Below are positions 27,323-37,103 of a stretch of DNA of 64,000 nt, piece by piece. Under the pieces are notes generated by a model that had not been told where the DNA came from, searched no databases, and saw nothing but the letters and a program-made list of their open reading frames with translations. The DNA comes from Bin5 sp965208965. GTDB taxonomy: Bacteria; Chloroflexota; Anaerolineae; Caldilineales; Caldilineaceae. The stretch covers positions 2,914,001 to 2,978,000 of the forward strand of contig OZ242384.1 of assembly GCA_965208965.1 (NCBI GenBank), in the 5' to 3' direction. The position numbers were made by a program, and so were the translations under genes. Positions within the stretch are counted from its first letter, which is position 1; the number at the start of each line of letters is the position of its first letter.

Positions 27323-28153
27323 ATGCCGAACATTCTAGTTACAAATGACGATGGCGTTCACGCAGACAGCATAAGTGTGCTGGCCGCAGCCCTCGATGAC
27401 TTAGGCCGTGTCACCGTCATTGCCCCGGAGAGAAATTGGAGCGCCTCCGGGCACCCTAAAACGCTGCACAAGCCACTGCGTTTGGCGCCGATCAGTTGGC
27501 CCGACGGGCGCCGCGTCTACGCTTGCAGCGGCGCACCTTCCGACTGCGTAGCTCTGGCCATTCTTGGTGCGCCGTACACGCCGAACAATTCATCTTCGCA
27601 TCTGGCCGCAGGGGAACCGAGAGACGCTTACGATCTGGTGGTCAGCGGTGTAAACGACAGCTTCAATCTCGGTTGCGATGTTCTTTACAGCGGCACCGTG
27701 GCGGCGGCGATGGAGTCACTGGTGATGGGTGTACCGTCTCTGGCGCTAAGCACCGGCTCCGTAGAAGGTTTCGACATTGCCGATTCCGAAGCCTGGCAGA
27801 ACGCAGCCAAGTATGCCCGTACGCTGGCCGCCGCCGCGCTCAACCGGCCGCTACCTCCGCAGACCATGCTTAACGTCAACGTGCCGCGGCGGCCGGCGGA
27901 CCGGATCCGCGGCTTGCGCTACACATTCCTGGGCCGGCGCATCTACGGGGATGTGCTGGTCGCCCGCGACGATCCGTGGGGCAAGCCCTACTACTGGATT
28001 GGCGGCGAAGTCCCAACCGGAATTGCCGACGCCGGCAGTGACTTTGGAGCAATCGAGAGCGGATACGTCAGCGTTTCACCACTGGGCATCGACCTGACAA
28101 GACATGAAGTCCTCGCCGATCTGGCTGAAGACGCCCGGGCTCTTCCCAACTGA
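27323..28153 (+). CDS. surE: 5'/3'-nucleotidase SurE
   Basis: 276 residues. MPNILVTNDDGVHADSI holds the metal-binding NDDG, APERNWSASG the conserved Asn/Ser, and VVSGVNDSFNLGCDVLYSGTVAAAMES the family signature. SurE removes phosphate from nucleoside monophosphates and is linked to stationary-phase survival. ATG 27323 begins the conserved strand; a TTG at 27305 is a weaker option. It follows the PBP gene by about 50 bp on the same strand. It is slightly longer than the classical 250 residues because of a loop containing TPNNSSSHLAAGEPR. Confidence 0.92.
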   Translation: MPNILVTNDDGVHADSISVLAAALDDLGRVTVIAPERNWSASGHPKTLHKPLRLAPISWPDGRRVYACSGAPSDCVALAILGAPYTPNNSSSHLAAGEPRDAYDLVVSGVNDSFNLGCDVLYSGTVAAAMESLVMGVPSLALSTGSVEGFDIADSEAWQNAAKYARTLAAAALNRPLPPQTMLNVNVPRRPADRIRGLRYTFLGRRIYGDVLVARDDPWGKPYYWIGGEVPTGIADAGSDFGAIESGYVSVSPLGIDLTRHEVLADLAEDARALPN

Positions 28154-28368
28154 ACGCGGCCAGAACCCGGTCAGAACCCGGCAAAGGGGGGCCCTTTCAC
28201 AGTTTCAGGTGAACGCCTAAGCAACGGGAAACGTCTCTGGAAAGCGGGGCAAGAGGCTTTTCCCTAGTTTGCGGCATCGTCATTTGAACCGGTTCTGCTG
28301 CCGGGTACGGAGATCCGGGAACCGCAGAGACTGCTGTCAGTCATGAGTGCAACGCAGGGGTTATCGAT

Positions 28369-29268
28369 TTGTCACGGATGGTTTACACACCTCCTTCAGA
28401 TGGGTCTCGGTGGCAGGGCTTGGCTGCGCTCTGCTGGCTGGTTCTGACCGATGCAATCATCATCGCCTGGGTGGCGTTGAAACCGGTTGAATGGAGCAGC
28501 TTCCTGCTCATTCTGGTCTTTGCCGCCACGCTGCCCGTTCTTGTCCATCTGACGGTTCGCACATGGGGGGCGTTCAATCTTGAGTACTGGCTCGACCGCA
28601 ATGCCTTGCGAGTTCGCTGGGCCGGTATTCGCCAGGTGATCCCGCTTCACAGCATACATCGTATCGTCGAAGGCGTTGACGAGATCTCCTCGCGACCCTC
28701 ATTTCTGGACTGGCCTTCACCCTTTGTTCGCATCGTAGAAGGAGGACAGGGCCGGCGTTTGGTGCGCTTGGCCAGCGTTCCTCTCGACCAATGTCTGCTC
28801 ATGGAAACCGACAGCGGCATTTTCGCCATATCCCCTGAAGACCCGGTCGGCTTTCTCGAAGAGCTGCAAGCCCTCAATCGCCTTGGCCTGGCGCGCACCT
28901 TGCCCTTGGTGCGGGAGCAGCCAACCAACTACTATGCCCTGGCGATCGAATCCCCGGCGGGCCGCTGGTTGCTTCTGGCTGGACTGATCGGCTGTCTCGT
29001 CCTCTTCGGCTATCTCATGATCCTCTTCCCGGATTTGCCGGAAGCGCTCGTTTTTCATTACAATCGACAAGGTGTGCCGGACAGCATCAGGCCCAAGAAC
29101 GCTCTCTTTCTCCTTCCTGTCATCGGTCTTCTGACGTACTTGACCAATACGATGGCCGGCCTGTGGATGAGACTTCAAGGTCAGCTTTCAGGCGCCTACC
29201 TGTTCTGGACCGGTTCGCTTCTTGTGCAAGCCCTGTCGCTTCTGGCGCTCTTGAGCCTGACCATTTGA
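28369..29268 (+). CDS. PH-domain-like membrane protein
   Basis: 299 residues. Two helices (about 17-68: LAALCWLVLTDAIIIAWVALK and FLLILVFAATLPVLVHLTV) are followed by a soluble domain (LDRNALRVRWAGIRQVIPLHSIHRI ... FAISPEDPVGFLEELQ), which matches the bacterial PH-like domain (PH_10 type). Two further hydrophobic regions follow (LLLAGLIGCLVLFGYLMILF, then LLPVIGLLTYLTNTMAGLW). The segment PDLPEALVFHYNRQGVPD resembles DUF1648-type helices. The start is a TTG with AGGGG upstream; ATG 28378 is the alternative. Function unknown. It lies between surE and a glycosyltransferase. Confidence 0.65.
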   Translation: MSRMVYTPPSDGSRWQGLAALCWLVLTDAIIIAWVALKPVEWSSFLLILVFAATLPVLVHLTVRTWGAFNLEYWLDRNALRVRWAGIRQVIPLHSIHRIVEGVDEISSRPSFLDWPSPFVRIVEGGQGRRLVRLASVPLDQCLLMETDSGIFAISPEDPVGFLEELQALNRLGLARTLPLVREQPTNYYALAIESPAGRWLLLAGLIGCLVLFGYLMILFPDLPEALVFHYNRQGVPDSIRPKNALFLLPVIGLLTYLTNTMAGLWMRLQGQLSGAYLFWTGSLLVQALSLLALLSLTI

Positions 29269-29413
29269 ACCGAGTTGGTATCCTGTGTTCGGAGAAGATA
29301 CGGTAGTCCAATTGCAAGCAGGATTTCCTGAATCGCTCGACGCGTCAATCGAAAACTTTGCTGACCACAGCACAAAGGTTTTCGCTGCGACCCAGTCGGC
29401 CGAGGAGGTCTTT

Positions 29414-30175
29414 GTGTCGCGCCCTTTCTTGACCATTATTATTCCCGCCTATAACGAAGCACAGCGTCTCCCCGATTCACTGACAAGAATTGCTACCTAT
29501 CTGCGGAGTCAAAACTTTACAACCGAGATACTGGTCGTAGAGAATCGGTCGACCGACGAAACCAGCGCCGTTGTACGCGATTTTGCCAGAACCGTTGCAG
29601 CCTCAGATCCATTTACGCTTGAACTGCTTCACAGCGCACCCGGCAAGGGCGCAGCCGTGAAGACGGGGATGTTGGTCGGAAAAGGTGATTACCTGTTTAT
29701 CTGCGATGCCGATCTCTCGATGCCTATCGAAGAGGTCGAGAAATTTCTGCCGCCGCAGCAAGAGCAAAATGGATTTGACGTCGCCATCGCCAGCCGCGAG
29801 ATAGCCGGCGCAGTGCGTTACAACGAGCCCTTCTATCGCCATCTGATGGGGCGTGTTTTCAACCACGTGGTGCAGAAGCTGATCATGCCGGGGATCGAGG
29901 ACACACAGTGCGGATTCAAGATGTTTACACGGGAAGCGGCCGCCCAGGTCTTTCCCCACCAGACAATCGACGGCTGGGGGTTCGACCCCGAAATTCTGTA
30001 CATCAGCCGCATTCGCGGATTGCACCTGGTCGAAGTGCCAATCAACTGGTATTACATGACGGAGAGTCGGGTCAATCCCATCCTCGACACGATCAATATG
30101 GTGCGAGAAGTCTTACGCATTCGTGTAAACGGGCTGCGTGGGATCTACGAGCAGGTCCCCAAGACGACGGAGTGA
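29414..30175 (+). CDS. Family 2 glycosyltransferase (dolichyl/polyprenyl-phosphate glucosyltransferase-like)
   Basis: About 253 residues. SRPFLTIIIPAYNEAQRLPDSL opens the GT-A fold, LVVENRSTDETSAVV follows, and DYLFICDADLSMPIEEV carries the DxD-type motif. DTQCGFKMFTREAA and GWGFDPEILYISR are typical of the DPG synthase/GtrB-like branch, which transfers glucose or mannose to a polyprenyl phosphate. The GTG at 29414 is preferred because a perfect GAGGAGG lies five bases upstream and the protein then starts at the conserved strand. An in-frame start at 29285 would add 43 residues without family resemblance. No C-terminal membrane helices are present. Confidence 0.85.
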   Translation: MSRPFLTIIIPAYNEAQRLPDSLTRIATYLRSQNFTTEILVVENRSTDETSAVVRDFARTVAASDPFTLELLHSAPGKGAAVKTGMLVGKGDYLFICDADLSMPIEEVEKFLPPQQEQNGFDVAIASREIAGAVRYNEPFYRHLMGRVFNHVVQKLIMPGIEDTQCGFKMFTREAAAQVFPHQTIDGWGFDPEILYISRIRGLHLVEVPINWYYMTESRVNPILDTINMVREVLRIRVNGLRGIYEQVPKTTE

Positions 30176-30264
30176 CGTCTGTTCGCCCCTTCCGCATCTT
30201 CAAATCCCGCCCGGCCGCCACCCCAAGTATCGCCCACGACCACGCCAACCGTTTGGACCACCTG

Positions 30265-30954
30265 TCAGGCTTCTGAAGACGGGTCAAACTCCAGGCTTGC
30301 CAGCCAAATCTGCACACCGTTCGCCACGAAATGTGCGACCAGCGGGGTGAGCAGGCTCTGGTACCACACGAACATGAGCCCAAATATTGCGCCGGCCGTA
30401 CCTGCCCCGACGATGCCCCACGTTCCTTGCGGGCTGTGCAGCAGGCCGAAGATTGCGCTGAAGCCAATTATCAGCCAGGCGGTCGGGAGCAAGGGCGAAA
30501 GCCCGCCGATGAGCAGGCTGCGAAACAGGACCTCCTCGAACAGTACGCTCAGCAGCAAGGCAAATGGCAGCAGCCCCACCTCCCTCCGATTGCGTGGCAC
30601 GACCAACTCCAAAATCGAACGGTAAAACCTGGTATCACTGTAGCGTGTGACTATTCGTCCCATGCCCGCGAAAGTCAACGCTATTGCCAAGCCGGCCAGG
30701 GCCCCGGTCACAATCTGGGACCCGGCATTGGGAATCTGCCATCCCAGCGTCTCCGGCGGCAGTCCGCTGCCTCTGCCCAGGAGCAGGCATATGACCAGGA
30801 CAACAGCCCTGAGAGCATTTTCGGCTGGAAGAAGCAGTAGATTCTCTTGCGGTTGCCAGAAGCGCAATAGGCGGGCGGTCTTATACGCGCCGTATCCGAC
30901 AACCGCGGTGATGAGCAGAGTCAATATGGCAAAGAGAGCATAGCGCCAGTCCAT
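30265..30954 (-). CDS. CPBP-family intramembrane metalloprotease
   Basis: 229 residues with about seven hydrophobic helices. The abortive-infection/CAAX-protease motifs are present: SVLFEEVLFRSLL (EExxxR), FGLLHSPQG (FxxxH) and PLVAHFVANG (HxxxN/D). These form the catalytic site of glutamate-type intramembrane proteases. Bacterial members process peptides, protect against bacteriocins or mature exported proteins. It is convergent with the upstream glycosyltransferase gene. A promoter at 30961-30990 puts the first transcribed base at or near its ATG, so the message is probably leaderless. Confidence 0.85.
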   Translation of the reverse strand: MDWRYALFAILTLLITAVVGYGAYKTARLLRFWQPQENLLLLPAENALRAVVLVICLLLGRGSGLPPETLGWQIPNAGSQIVTGALAGLAIALTFAGMGRIVTRYSDTRFYRSILELVVPRNRREVGLLPFALLLSVLFEEVLFRSLLIGGLSPLLPTAWLIIGFSAIFGLLHSPQGTWGIVGAGTAGAIFGLMFVWYQSLLTPLVAHFVANGVQIWLASLEFDPSSEA

Positions 30955-30960
30955 GACCTA

Positions 30961-30990
30961 AGTGTAGGGTACAGTTGGCGATGCATTCAA
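30961..30990 (-). promoter_or_regulatory. Promoter of the CPBP protease gene
   Basis: Minus strand TTGAAT (30990-30985), 18 bases, TACACT (30966-30961). The distance to the ATG (30954) is about seven bases, which implies a leaderless mRNA. Confidence 0.45.
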
Positions 30991-31158
30991 ATATTTGTAT
31001 ATCCTCTTCTGCGAGGCATAGTTGCCCACGCCTCCGGGCCCGTCTACCCAATACTTTTGTCAGACCGACAGAGACTTTGAGTCTGACAGCAGAACTGCCC
31101 TGAAACGCCGCCGCCCGCGCAATCGTCACGTCACAGGCTCACTCTGCGCCTGCTTTTT

Positions 31159-31186
31159 TTGAAGATTTCCAATCAGTTGCTATACT
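31159..31186 (+). promoter_or_regulatory. Promoter of the acyl-CoA dehydrogenase leader
   Basis: TTGAAG (31159-31164), 16 bases, TATACT (31181-31186). Transcription would start near 31193. Upstream, GTCAGAC/GTCTGAC forms an inverted repeat around 31060-31088. The rest of 30955-31361 shows no gene. Confidence 0.5.
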
Positions 31187-31229
31187 GAAACCATCATCAC
31201 TCTTAATCTGGCGCGCCGCTGTTGGGCGT

Positions 31230-31284
31230 GCCGAAGAGGGGCGTTCCTCTTCTTCGGCGGAGACAAAGGCGTCTCCGCCTTTTT
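31230..31284 (+). terminator. Leader with competing hairpins and an intrinsic terminator
   Basis: GCCGAAGA (31230-31237) pairs with TCTTCGGC (31251-31258). GGCGGAGAC (31256-31264) pairs with GTCTCCGCC (31271-31279) and is followed by TTTTTC, a classic intrinsic terminator. The two stems share bases 31256-31258, so they cannot both form completely. The element lies between the promoter at 31159-31186 and the acyl-CoA dehydrogenase ATG at 31362. It could be an attenuator or the 3' end of a short RNA of about 95 bases. Confidence 0.55.
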
Positions 31285-31361
31285 CTTCGACTCGTCATCG
31301 TAGATTGTCACCGCGGCTTGTCGTACACACGCCTGCTGGCAGTCGGGAAAGGACCAATCCG

Positions 31362-32573
31362 ATGGCTACTTCAACCGAGTTGCTTTACTCGGAAGAGCAC
31401 AATCTGGTACGCAAAATGGCATATGACTTTACCCGAAATGAGGTCATGCCAATCATTGCCGAACACGACCGAAAACACATATTTCCTTTTGAGCTGCTGC
31501 CCAAAATGGCACAGCTTGGCTTTCTTGGCATCTGTCTGCCCGCCTGCTACGGCGGCGCCGGGATGGACTTTCTGTCATTAGGAATCGTTTCCGAAGCGCT
31601 GGAATACGGAGATTCGTCCGTACGCGAGACGGTCGCGGTTCACCTTGCGCTGCACGCGCTGCCAATATTTCAGTGGGGAACTGAAGAGCAGAAGGAGACC
31701 TTTTTGCCGAGCCTTGCCTGCGGAGACCATATCGCCTGCTTTGGCCTGACCGAGCCGGGCGCCGGGTCGGACGTTGCGGCCATTCAGACTCGCGCCGTAA
31801 GTGAGGGCGAGGACTACATTCTCACCGGCGAAAAAATGTGGATAACCCTGGCTGACGTGGCAGATCGGTTCCTCGTTTTCGCCAAGACGCAGCCGGACCA
31901 AGGTGCGCGCGGTATCTCTGCCTTCATCCTGGAACGCGGCTGGAAGGGCCTTACCACCGGCACGCTAGAAGGCAAAATGGGCGTCCGAGCCAGCAATACC
32001 GGCTGGATCAACATGCAGGACGTACGTGTGCCGGTCGGTCACCGCCTGGGGAAGGAAGGTGAGGGCTTCAAGATCGCGATGAGTTGCCTCGACAACGCCC
32101 GCTTCGGTGTCGCAGCTGGTTCGGTGGGCATCATTCGCGCCTGCATCGACGAGTCGGTCAAATATGCTTTGCAACGCAAGACCTTCGGCAAGTTGATCGC
32201 TGAACACCAACTTGTCCAGCAGATGATCGCCCAGATGCAGCAGGATCTGGATATCGGCGAACTGCTGGTGTGGAAGGCCGGTACCCTCAAGAATCAAGGG
32301 GTACGCAATACGCGGGAAACCAGCATGGCCAAATGGTTCTGCACCGAAGCCGCACGCCGGGCCGCGGACAACGCCGTCCAGGTTCATGGAGCCTACGGAT
32401 ATTCAGATGAGTACAACGTGGAACGCCATCTACGCAATACAAAGAGCGCAGTGATCTACGAAGGCACCAGCCAGATTCATACGCTGATGCAAGCCGCGTA
32501 CACCCTGGGCATTCGCAAGGACCGCCCTTTGCGCTGTCCCATGCCGGCATACGATCCGGATACCTGGCAATAG
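31362..32573 (+). CDS. Acyl-CoA dehydrogenase family protein
   Basis: 403 residues, usual length. The FAD/substrate motif CFGLTEPGAGSDVAA and the later EKMWIT and RKTFGKLIAEHQLVQQMIA segments are conserved. IYEGTSQIHTLM contains the Glu that acts as catalytic base in medium- and short-chain enzymes. AVQVHGAYGYSDEYNVERHLR is the FAD-contact region. It oxidises an acyl-CoA and passes electrons to the EtfB/EtfA pair encoded just downstream. The ATG at 31362 follows GGGAAAGGA. Whether the substrate is a fatty acid, glutaryl-CoA or a branched chain cannot be told. Confidence 0.92.
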   Translation: MATSTELLYSEEHNLVRKMAYDFTRNEVMPIIAEHDRKHIFPFELLPKMAQLGFLGICLPACYGGAGMDFLSLGIVSEALEYGDSSVRETVAVHLALHALPIFQWGTEEQKETFLPSLACGDHIACFGLTEPGAGSDVAAIQTRAVSEGEDYILTGEKMWITLADVADRFLVFAKTQPDQGARGISAFILERGWKGLTTGTLEGKMGVRASNTGWINMQDVRVPVGHRLGKEGEGFKIAMSCLDNARFGVAAGSVGIIRACIDESVKYALQRKTFGKLIAEHQLVQQMIAQMQQDLDIGELLVWKAGTLKNQGVRNTRETSMAKWFCTEAARRAADNAVQVHGAYGYSDEYNVERHLRNTKSAVIYEGTSQIHTLMQAAYTLGIRKDRPLRCPMPAYDPDTWQ

Positions 32574-32657
32574 AGGGCGAACTGCCACCCACGACCAGAG
32601 GCTGCATCTTCCGGAACTGGTCTGGTGGGGTACAGTCTCTCACGAAAGGAGCGCTAC

Positions 32658-33443
<786 letters not shown>

Positions 33444-33517
33444 AGCGATGCAAATGGTTGGCAAGGGGATTACTGCCGGCTTGCCTTTCGAAAGCTCTCT
33501 CGGAAAGAGGGAAGACA

Positions 33518-34498
33518 ATGGCGATTCTCGTCTGGATTGAACTGAATGACGGGCAGGCGGTGTCCAACTGTTGGGAACTCCTGGCAAGAGCGAAGGAGCT
33601 GGGCGGAGAACTTGGCGCCGACGCGACGGCCCTCCTGATCGGGAGCGACACTGGTGAAGCGGCACAGCAGGCTTATGCCTACGGAGCCGACCGAGTCCTT
33701 GCCGCGAACGCACCCGCATTGGAACATTTCCGGTTGCAGCCCTTTGCAGCTGTCGCCGAACAGGCGGTGGAGCGCACCTCCGCGATCGCATTCCTTACCA
33801 ATGCCTCAATTCGCGGCGGCGTACTGGCCGCGACGGTCGCCTGCCGCCGGAGTGCAGGCATCGCCGCCAACGCTACGGACCTGAAGGTGGAAGAAGGCAG
33901 ACTGGTTGCCTCCCGCACGATCTATTCGGGCAACATCCACGCCGAGATTCAGTTCGAGAGTTCTCTGGCCGTTGCCAGCGTGCGGCCGCGCTCCTTTCCC
34001 ATGCCGGCGCCGAGAGACGCGTCGGGTACGGTGGAAGACCTGAATGTTAAGCCGAATGAAGATGAAGTCCGCCAGAAGATCAGCGAATTCCGGGCAGCCG
34101 ATGCGGGCGAAGTCAGCCTGACCGATGCCCACATTATCGTTTCAGGCGGGCGCGGCGTGGCAGAGGACCCGCCGAAGGGCTTCGAGCTTGTGGGTGAACT
34201 GGCCGGTACCCTGGGCGCAGCCCTTGGCGCCAGCCGGGCCGCGGTCGACGCCGGTTACATCCCTTATAAGCATCAGGTGGGACAGACCGGCAAGACGGTC
34301 AGGCCGGACCTCTACATCGCCTGCGGCATTTCCGGCGCCATCCAACACTTGGCCGGCATGGGAAACAGCAAAATCATCGTCGCCATCAACAAGGACCCGG
34401 ATGCCCCCATCTTTCAGCGCGCCAAGTACGGAATCGTCGATGATCTGTTCAAGACCGTGCCCGCGCTTACGGCAGAGTTCAGCAAAAGGCTGAAGTGA
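33518..34498 (+). CDS. etfA: Electron transfer flavoprotein alpha subunit
   Basis: 326 residues. The N-terminal domain starts MAILVWIELNDGQ. The C-terminal FAD domain shows IIVSGGRGV, GASRAAVDAGYIPYKHQVGQTGKTVRPDLYIACGISGAIQHLAGM and NKDPDAPIFQRAKYGIVDD, the canonical FAD-binding motifs. ATG 33518 follows GAGGGAAG. It forms the Etf heterodimer with the preceding gene. No Etf-quinone oxidoreductase gene is adjacent. Confidence 0.93.
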   Translation: MAILVWIELNDGQAVSNCWELLARAKELGGELGADATALLIGSDTGEAAQQAYAYGADRVLAANAPALEHFRLQPFAAVAEQAVERTSAIAFLTNASIRGGVLAATVACRRSAGIAANATDLKVEEGRLVASRTIYSGNIHAEIQFESSLAVASVRPRSFPMPAPRDASGTVEDLNVKPNEDEVRQKISEFRAADAGEVSLTDAHIIVSGGRGVAEDPPKGFELVGELAGTLGAALGASRAAVDAGYIPYKHQVGQTGKTVRPDLYIACGISGAIQHLAGMGNSKIIVAINKDPDAPIFQRAKYGIVDDLFKTVPALTAEFSKRLK

Positions 34499-34550
34499 GT
34501 CGCCTCGCCCTTGCAGGCTGCGCTCGAGGCTCCCGCGCGGCCCGCGCCTC

Positions 34551-34579
34551 TTGTTCACACTGATCATCTGTGCTATACA
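34551..34579 (+). promoter_or_regulatory. Probable thrC promoter and leader
   Basis: TTGTTC (34551-34556), 17 bases, TATACA (34574-34579). The leader of about 210 bases contains a hairpin with outer stem TTGTTC/GAACAA at about 34632-34661, followed by pyrimidine-rich sequence. I saw no T-box or other known riboswitch signature. The rest of 34499-34794 holds no gene. Confidence 0.4.
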
Positions 34580-34794
34580 ATTGTGATGGCTGTGCCTGCT
34601 GCGGTGCGGCGAACGACAGTTTCTGGGAGTCATTGTTCCCCCGGCCGAAGGCGGGCGAACAAGCAGGCAGTGAAAGTTTCTTCTTTGTAATATTTGTCAG
34701 GAATTCATCGTCCCATCAGCCCCCTAAACGCGGGGCGGGCGTGTGAGTGCTGCCGGGCGTGAGGGTAAGCGCGCTGGCGACTTGGTGAAAAGAA

Positions 34795-36138
34795 ATGACC
34801 GAGTACAATTCCCGTTTTCGCTGCTTTCGGGGCTGCGCCGGTACATATTCGATATTTGAAGTAATCTATACCTGTCCGAAATGCGGCGGCCTGCTGGAAG
34901 TGGAGCACGACATCGGCGCCCTTCGAAAACGATCCGCTGAAGAGTGGAAGTGGCTGTTCGACAACCGCGTCGGCACCACCGAGTGGCCCTACGGCAGTGG
35001 CGTATGGGGCAAAAAAGAGTGGATCATGCCGACCATCGCTGATGACAACGTTGTCAGCATGTACGAAGGCAACTCCAATCTCTTTTGGGCCGAGCGGTTG
35101 GGCCGGCAGATTGGTCTCTCCGATCTCTGGGTGAAGCTGTGTGGGAACAGCCACACCGGCAGCTTTAAGGACCTGGGCATGACGGTGCTGATCAGTGTGG
35201 TCAAGCAGATGCGGGATCAGGGTGTCCCTGTCCGGGCCGTGGCCTGTGCCAGCACTGGTGATACCAGCGCCGCCTTGGCCGCCTATGCCGCCGCGGCCGG
35301 CATCCCCGCCGTCATCTTCCTGCCTGAGGGCAAGGTCAGTCCCGCGCAGTTGATTCAACCCATCGCCAATGGCGCCAATGTGCTGGCCCTCGACACCGAT
35401 TTTGACGGCTGCATGCGCGTCATCCGTGAAATCACCCACGACGGCGACAGGCCCGACACTTCAATCTACCTGGCGAATTCGATGAACTCCTTGCGCATCG
35501 AGGGCCAGAAAACGGTCGGCATAGAAATCGTGCAGCAGTTCGACTGGGAAGTTCCGGACTGGATCATCATCCCCGTCGGCAATCTGGGCAATATCAGCGC
35601 CATCTACAAGGGACTGAAGCTGATGCTGGATCTGGGTGTAATTGACCAGCTGCCCCGTCTGGTTGCGGCCCAGGCCGCCAAGGCGAATCCTTTCTATCTC
35701 AGCTACCAGAACGGTTTCAGCCGGAAAGAAACTGTTGAGGCCCAATCGACCCTGGCATCCGCTATTCAGATCGGGGATCCCGTTAGCTACGAGAAGGCCG
35801 TACAGGCGATTCAAGAGACCGACGGCATCGTCGAGCACGTAGAAGAACACGAGATGGCCGCGGCCGCAGCCATGGCGGACGCCACCGGCATGTACACCTG
35901 TCCACACACGGGAACCGCTCTAGCTGCTTTGTTCAAACTTCAGCAGCGGGAAGCTGTACAGAGTCATCACCGGGTTATCGTTGTCAGCACTGCCCACGGG
36001 TTGAAATTCACCCCCTTCAAGATTGGCTACCACGAGGGTACACTGGCGGAGGTGGAGAGCGATCTGGCCAACCCGCCCGTCTACCTGCCGGCCGACGCCG
36101 ACATCGTCCGGGAAACAATCCAGCGAAAGCTTGCATGA
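34795..36138 (+). CDS. thrC: Threonine synthase
   Basis: 447 residues. An N-terminal zinc-ribbon-like segment (RCFRGCAGTYSIFEVIYTCPKCGGLLEVEHD) is followed by the PLP-dependent fold. The PLP lysine is Lys125 in SHTGSFKDLGM, the cofactor phosphate loop is IPVGNLGNISA, and CASTGDTSAALAAYAAAAGI is conserved. It converts O-phosphohomoserine to threonine. The two-Cys ribbon at the start fits the TsdA/ThrC-type of longer threonine synthases. It has its own promoter and is followed by trmB after 80 bp. Confidence 0.93.
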   Translation: MTEYNSRFRCFRGCAGTYSIFEVIYTCPKCGGLLEVEHDIGALRKRSAEEWKWLFDNRVGTTEWPYGSGVWGKKEWIMPTIADDNVVSMYEGNSNLFWAERLGRQIGLSDLWVKLCGNSHTGSFKDLGMTVLISVVKQMRDQGVPVRAVACASTGDTSAALAAYAAAAGIPAVIFLPEGKVSPAQLIQPIANGANVLALDTDFDGCMRVIREITHDGDRPDTSIYLANSMNSLRIEGQKTVGIEIVQQFDWEVPDWIIIPVGNLGNISAIYKGLKLMLDLGVIDQLPRLVAAQAAKANPFYLSYQNGFSRKETVEAQSTLASAIQIGDPVSYEKAVQAIQETDGIVEHVEEHEMAAAAAMADATGMYTCPHTGTALAALFKLQQREAVQSHHRVIVVSTAHGLKFTPFKIGYHEGTLAEVESDLANPPVYLPADADIVRETIQRKLA

Positions 36139-36220
36139 CCGGAAGGGACAGTGAATACGTCTCGCCCAGTACGCGGCTGTTGGCGTACTGAACTGCCCTG
36201 ATCAGACCTCCCAAGTCCTT

Positions 36221-37039
36221 TTGAACCAGGTGACCGAAGAAAACAGATCCCCCCTCGACTATGGCCCAACCTCCTTTTCGCAGGGACGGATGGACTTCGC
36301 CTGGGAAGAGTTGACGCCCGCGCAAAGGGCCCGCCACTACGCGGACTGGCATGCCGGAAAAGGCCTTATCGGCGGCGATCCGCGGCAGCGTCCCAATTCC
36401 GAGACTCTTCCTTCCTGGGCAATGGAGCGGTCCTTCGTGCGCGCCCTGGCCCTCGACGACTGCCGTGCGGTCAATGGCGAGCGGTTTCGCCACCAAACTG
36501 CCGGCCCGCACCCGCTCGAAATCGAGATCGGTTTCGGCCGCGGCGACTTTCTGCTGGACCGGGCCGCCCGCTGGCCCGAGCGATGGTTCGTCGGCTTTGA
36601 AGTGAGAACCAAGGCCGTCCGCCTGGCGCTCCGACGCCTGGAGAATCAGCGATTGGAGAATCTGTGGCTGAGCGACGACGACGCCAGGGTGGGCCTGCAG
36701 CTGGCGATCCCCGATCGACGCGTCGAAGCGGTTCACGTTCTCTTCCCAGACCCCTGGTGGAAGGCGCAGCACAAAGTCAAGCGCCTCTTCTCTCCCCCAT
36801 TCGTCGACCTGCTGGCGGCCAAAATTCTGCCGGGCGGCTATCTGCAACTGAAAACCGACGTAGTACAGTACGGGGAGCTAGTTCGCCATCTGCTTTCCCA
36901 TCACCCGGCATTCTGTGACCACCGACCGGAACTGTCTGACCGGGTCGGGCCCTATCGCCCCACGCACCGCGAACACTGGTGCAGGGAAAACGGCATGCCC
37001 GTGTGGACTTTCTATTTTCTCAGGCGGGATGAAGCGTAG
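36221..37039 (+). CDS. trmB: tRNA (guanine-N7)-methyltransferase
   Basis: About 272 residues. LEIEIGFGRGDFLLDRA is the SAM-binding motif, and VHVLFPDPWWKAQHKVKRLF is the TrmB signature PDPWxKxxHxKRR. GGYLQLKTDVVQY follows. It methylates G46 of tRNA. The N-terminus has an extra 80 residues before the motif, longer than usual. The true start is uncertain: TTG 36221, GTG 36230 and ATG 36290 are all in frame, and none has a strong ribosome site. Confidence 0.88.
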   Translation: MNQVTEENRSPLDYGPTSFSQGRMDFAWEELTPAQRARHYADWHAGKGLIGGDPRQRPNSETLPSWAMERSFVRALALDDCRAVNGERFRHQTAGPHPLEIEIGFGRGDFLLDRAARWPERWFVGFEVRTKAVRLALRRLENQRLENLWLSDDDARVGLQLAIPDRRVEAVHVLFPDPWWKAQHKVKRLFSPPFVDLLAAKILPGGYLQLKTDVVQYGELVRHLLSHHPAFCDHRPELSDRVGPYRPTHREHWCRENGMPVWTFYFLRRDEA

Positions 37040-37103
37040 CGCCATGCCAGGAAGACACGGCTCGGTCAGCAGTGTGGTAACATCGAAGTAGAGGAGGTCA
37101 CCT

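Noticed and set aside
29285..29413. N-terminal extension of the family 2 glycosyltransferase
   Set aside because: The GTG at 29414 has a perfect ribosome site and starts at the conserved strand; the extension has no family resemblance.
34580..34794. T-box or amino-acid riboswitch before thrC
   Set aside because: No T-box sequence or known riboswitch core was found; only an ordinary hairpin is visible.
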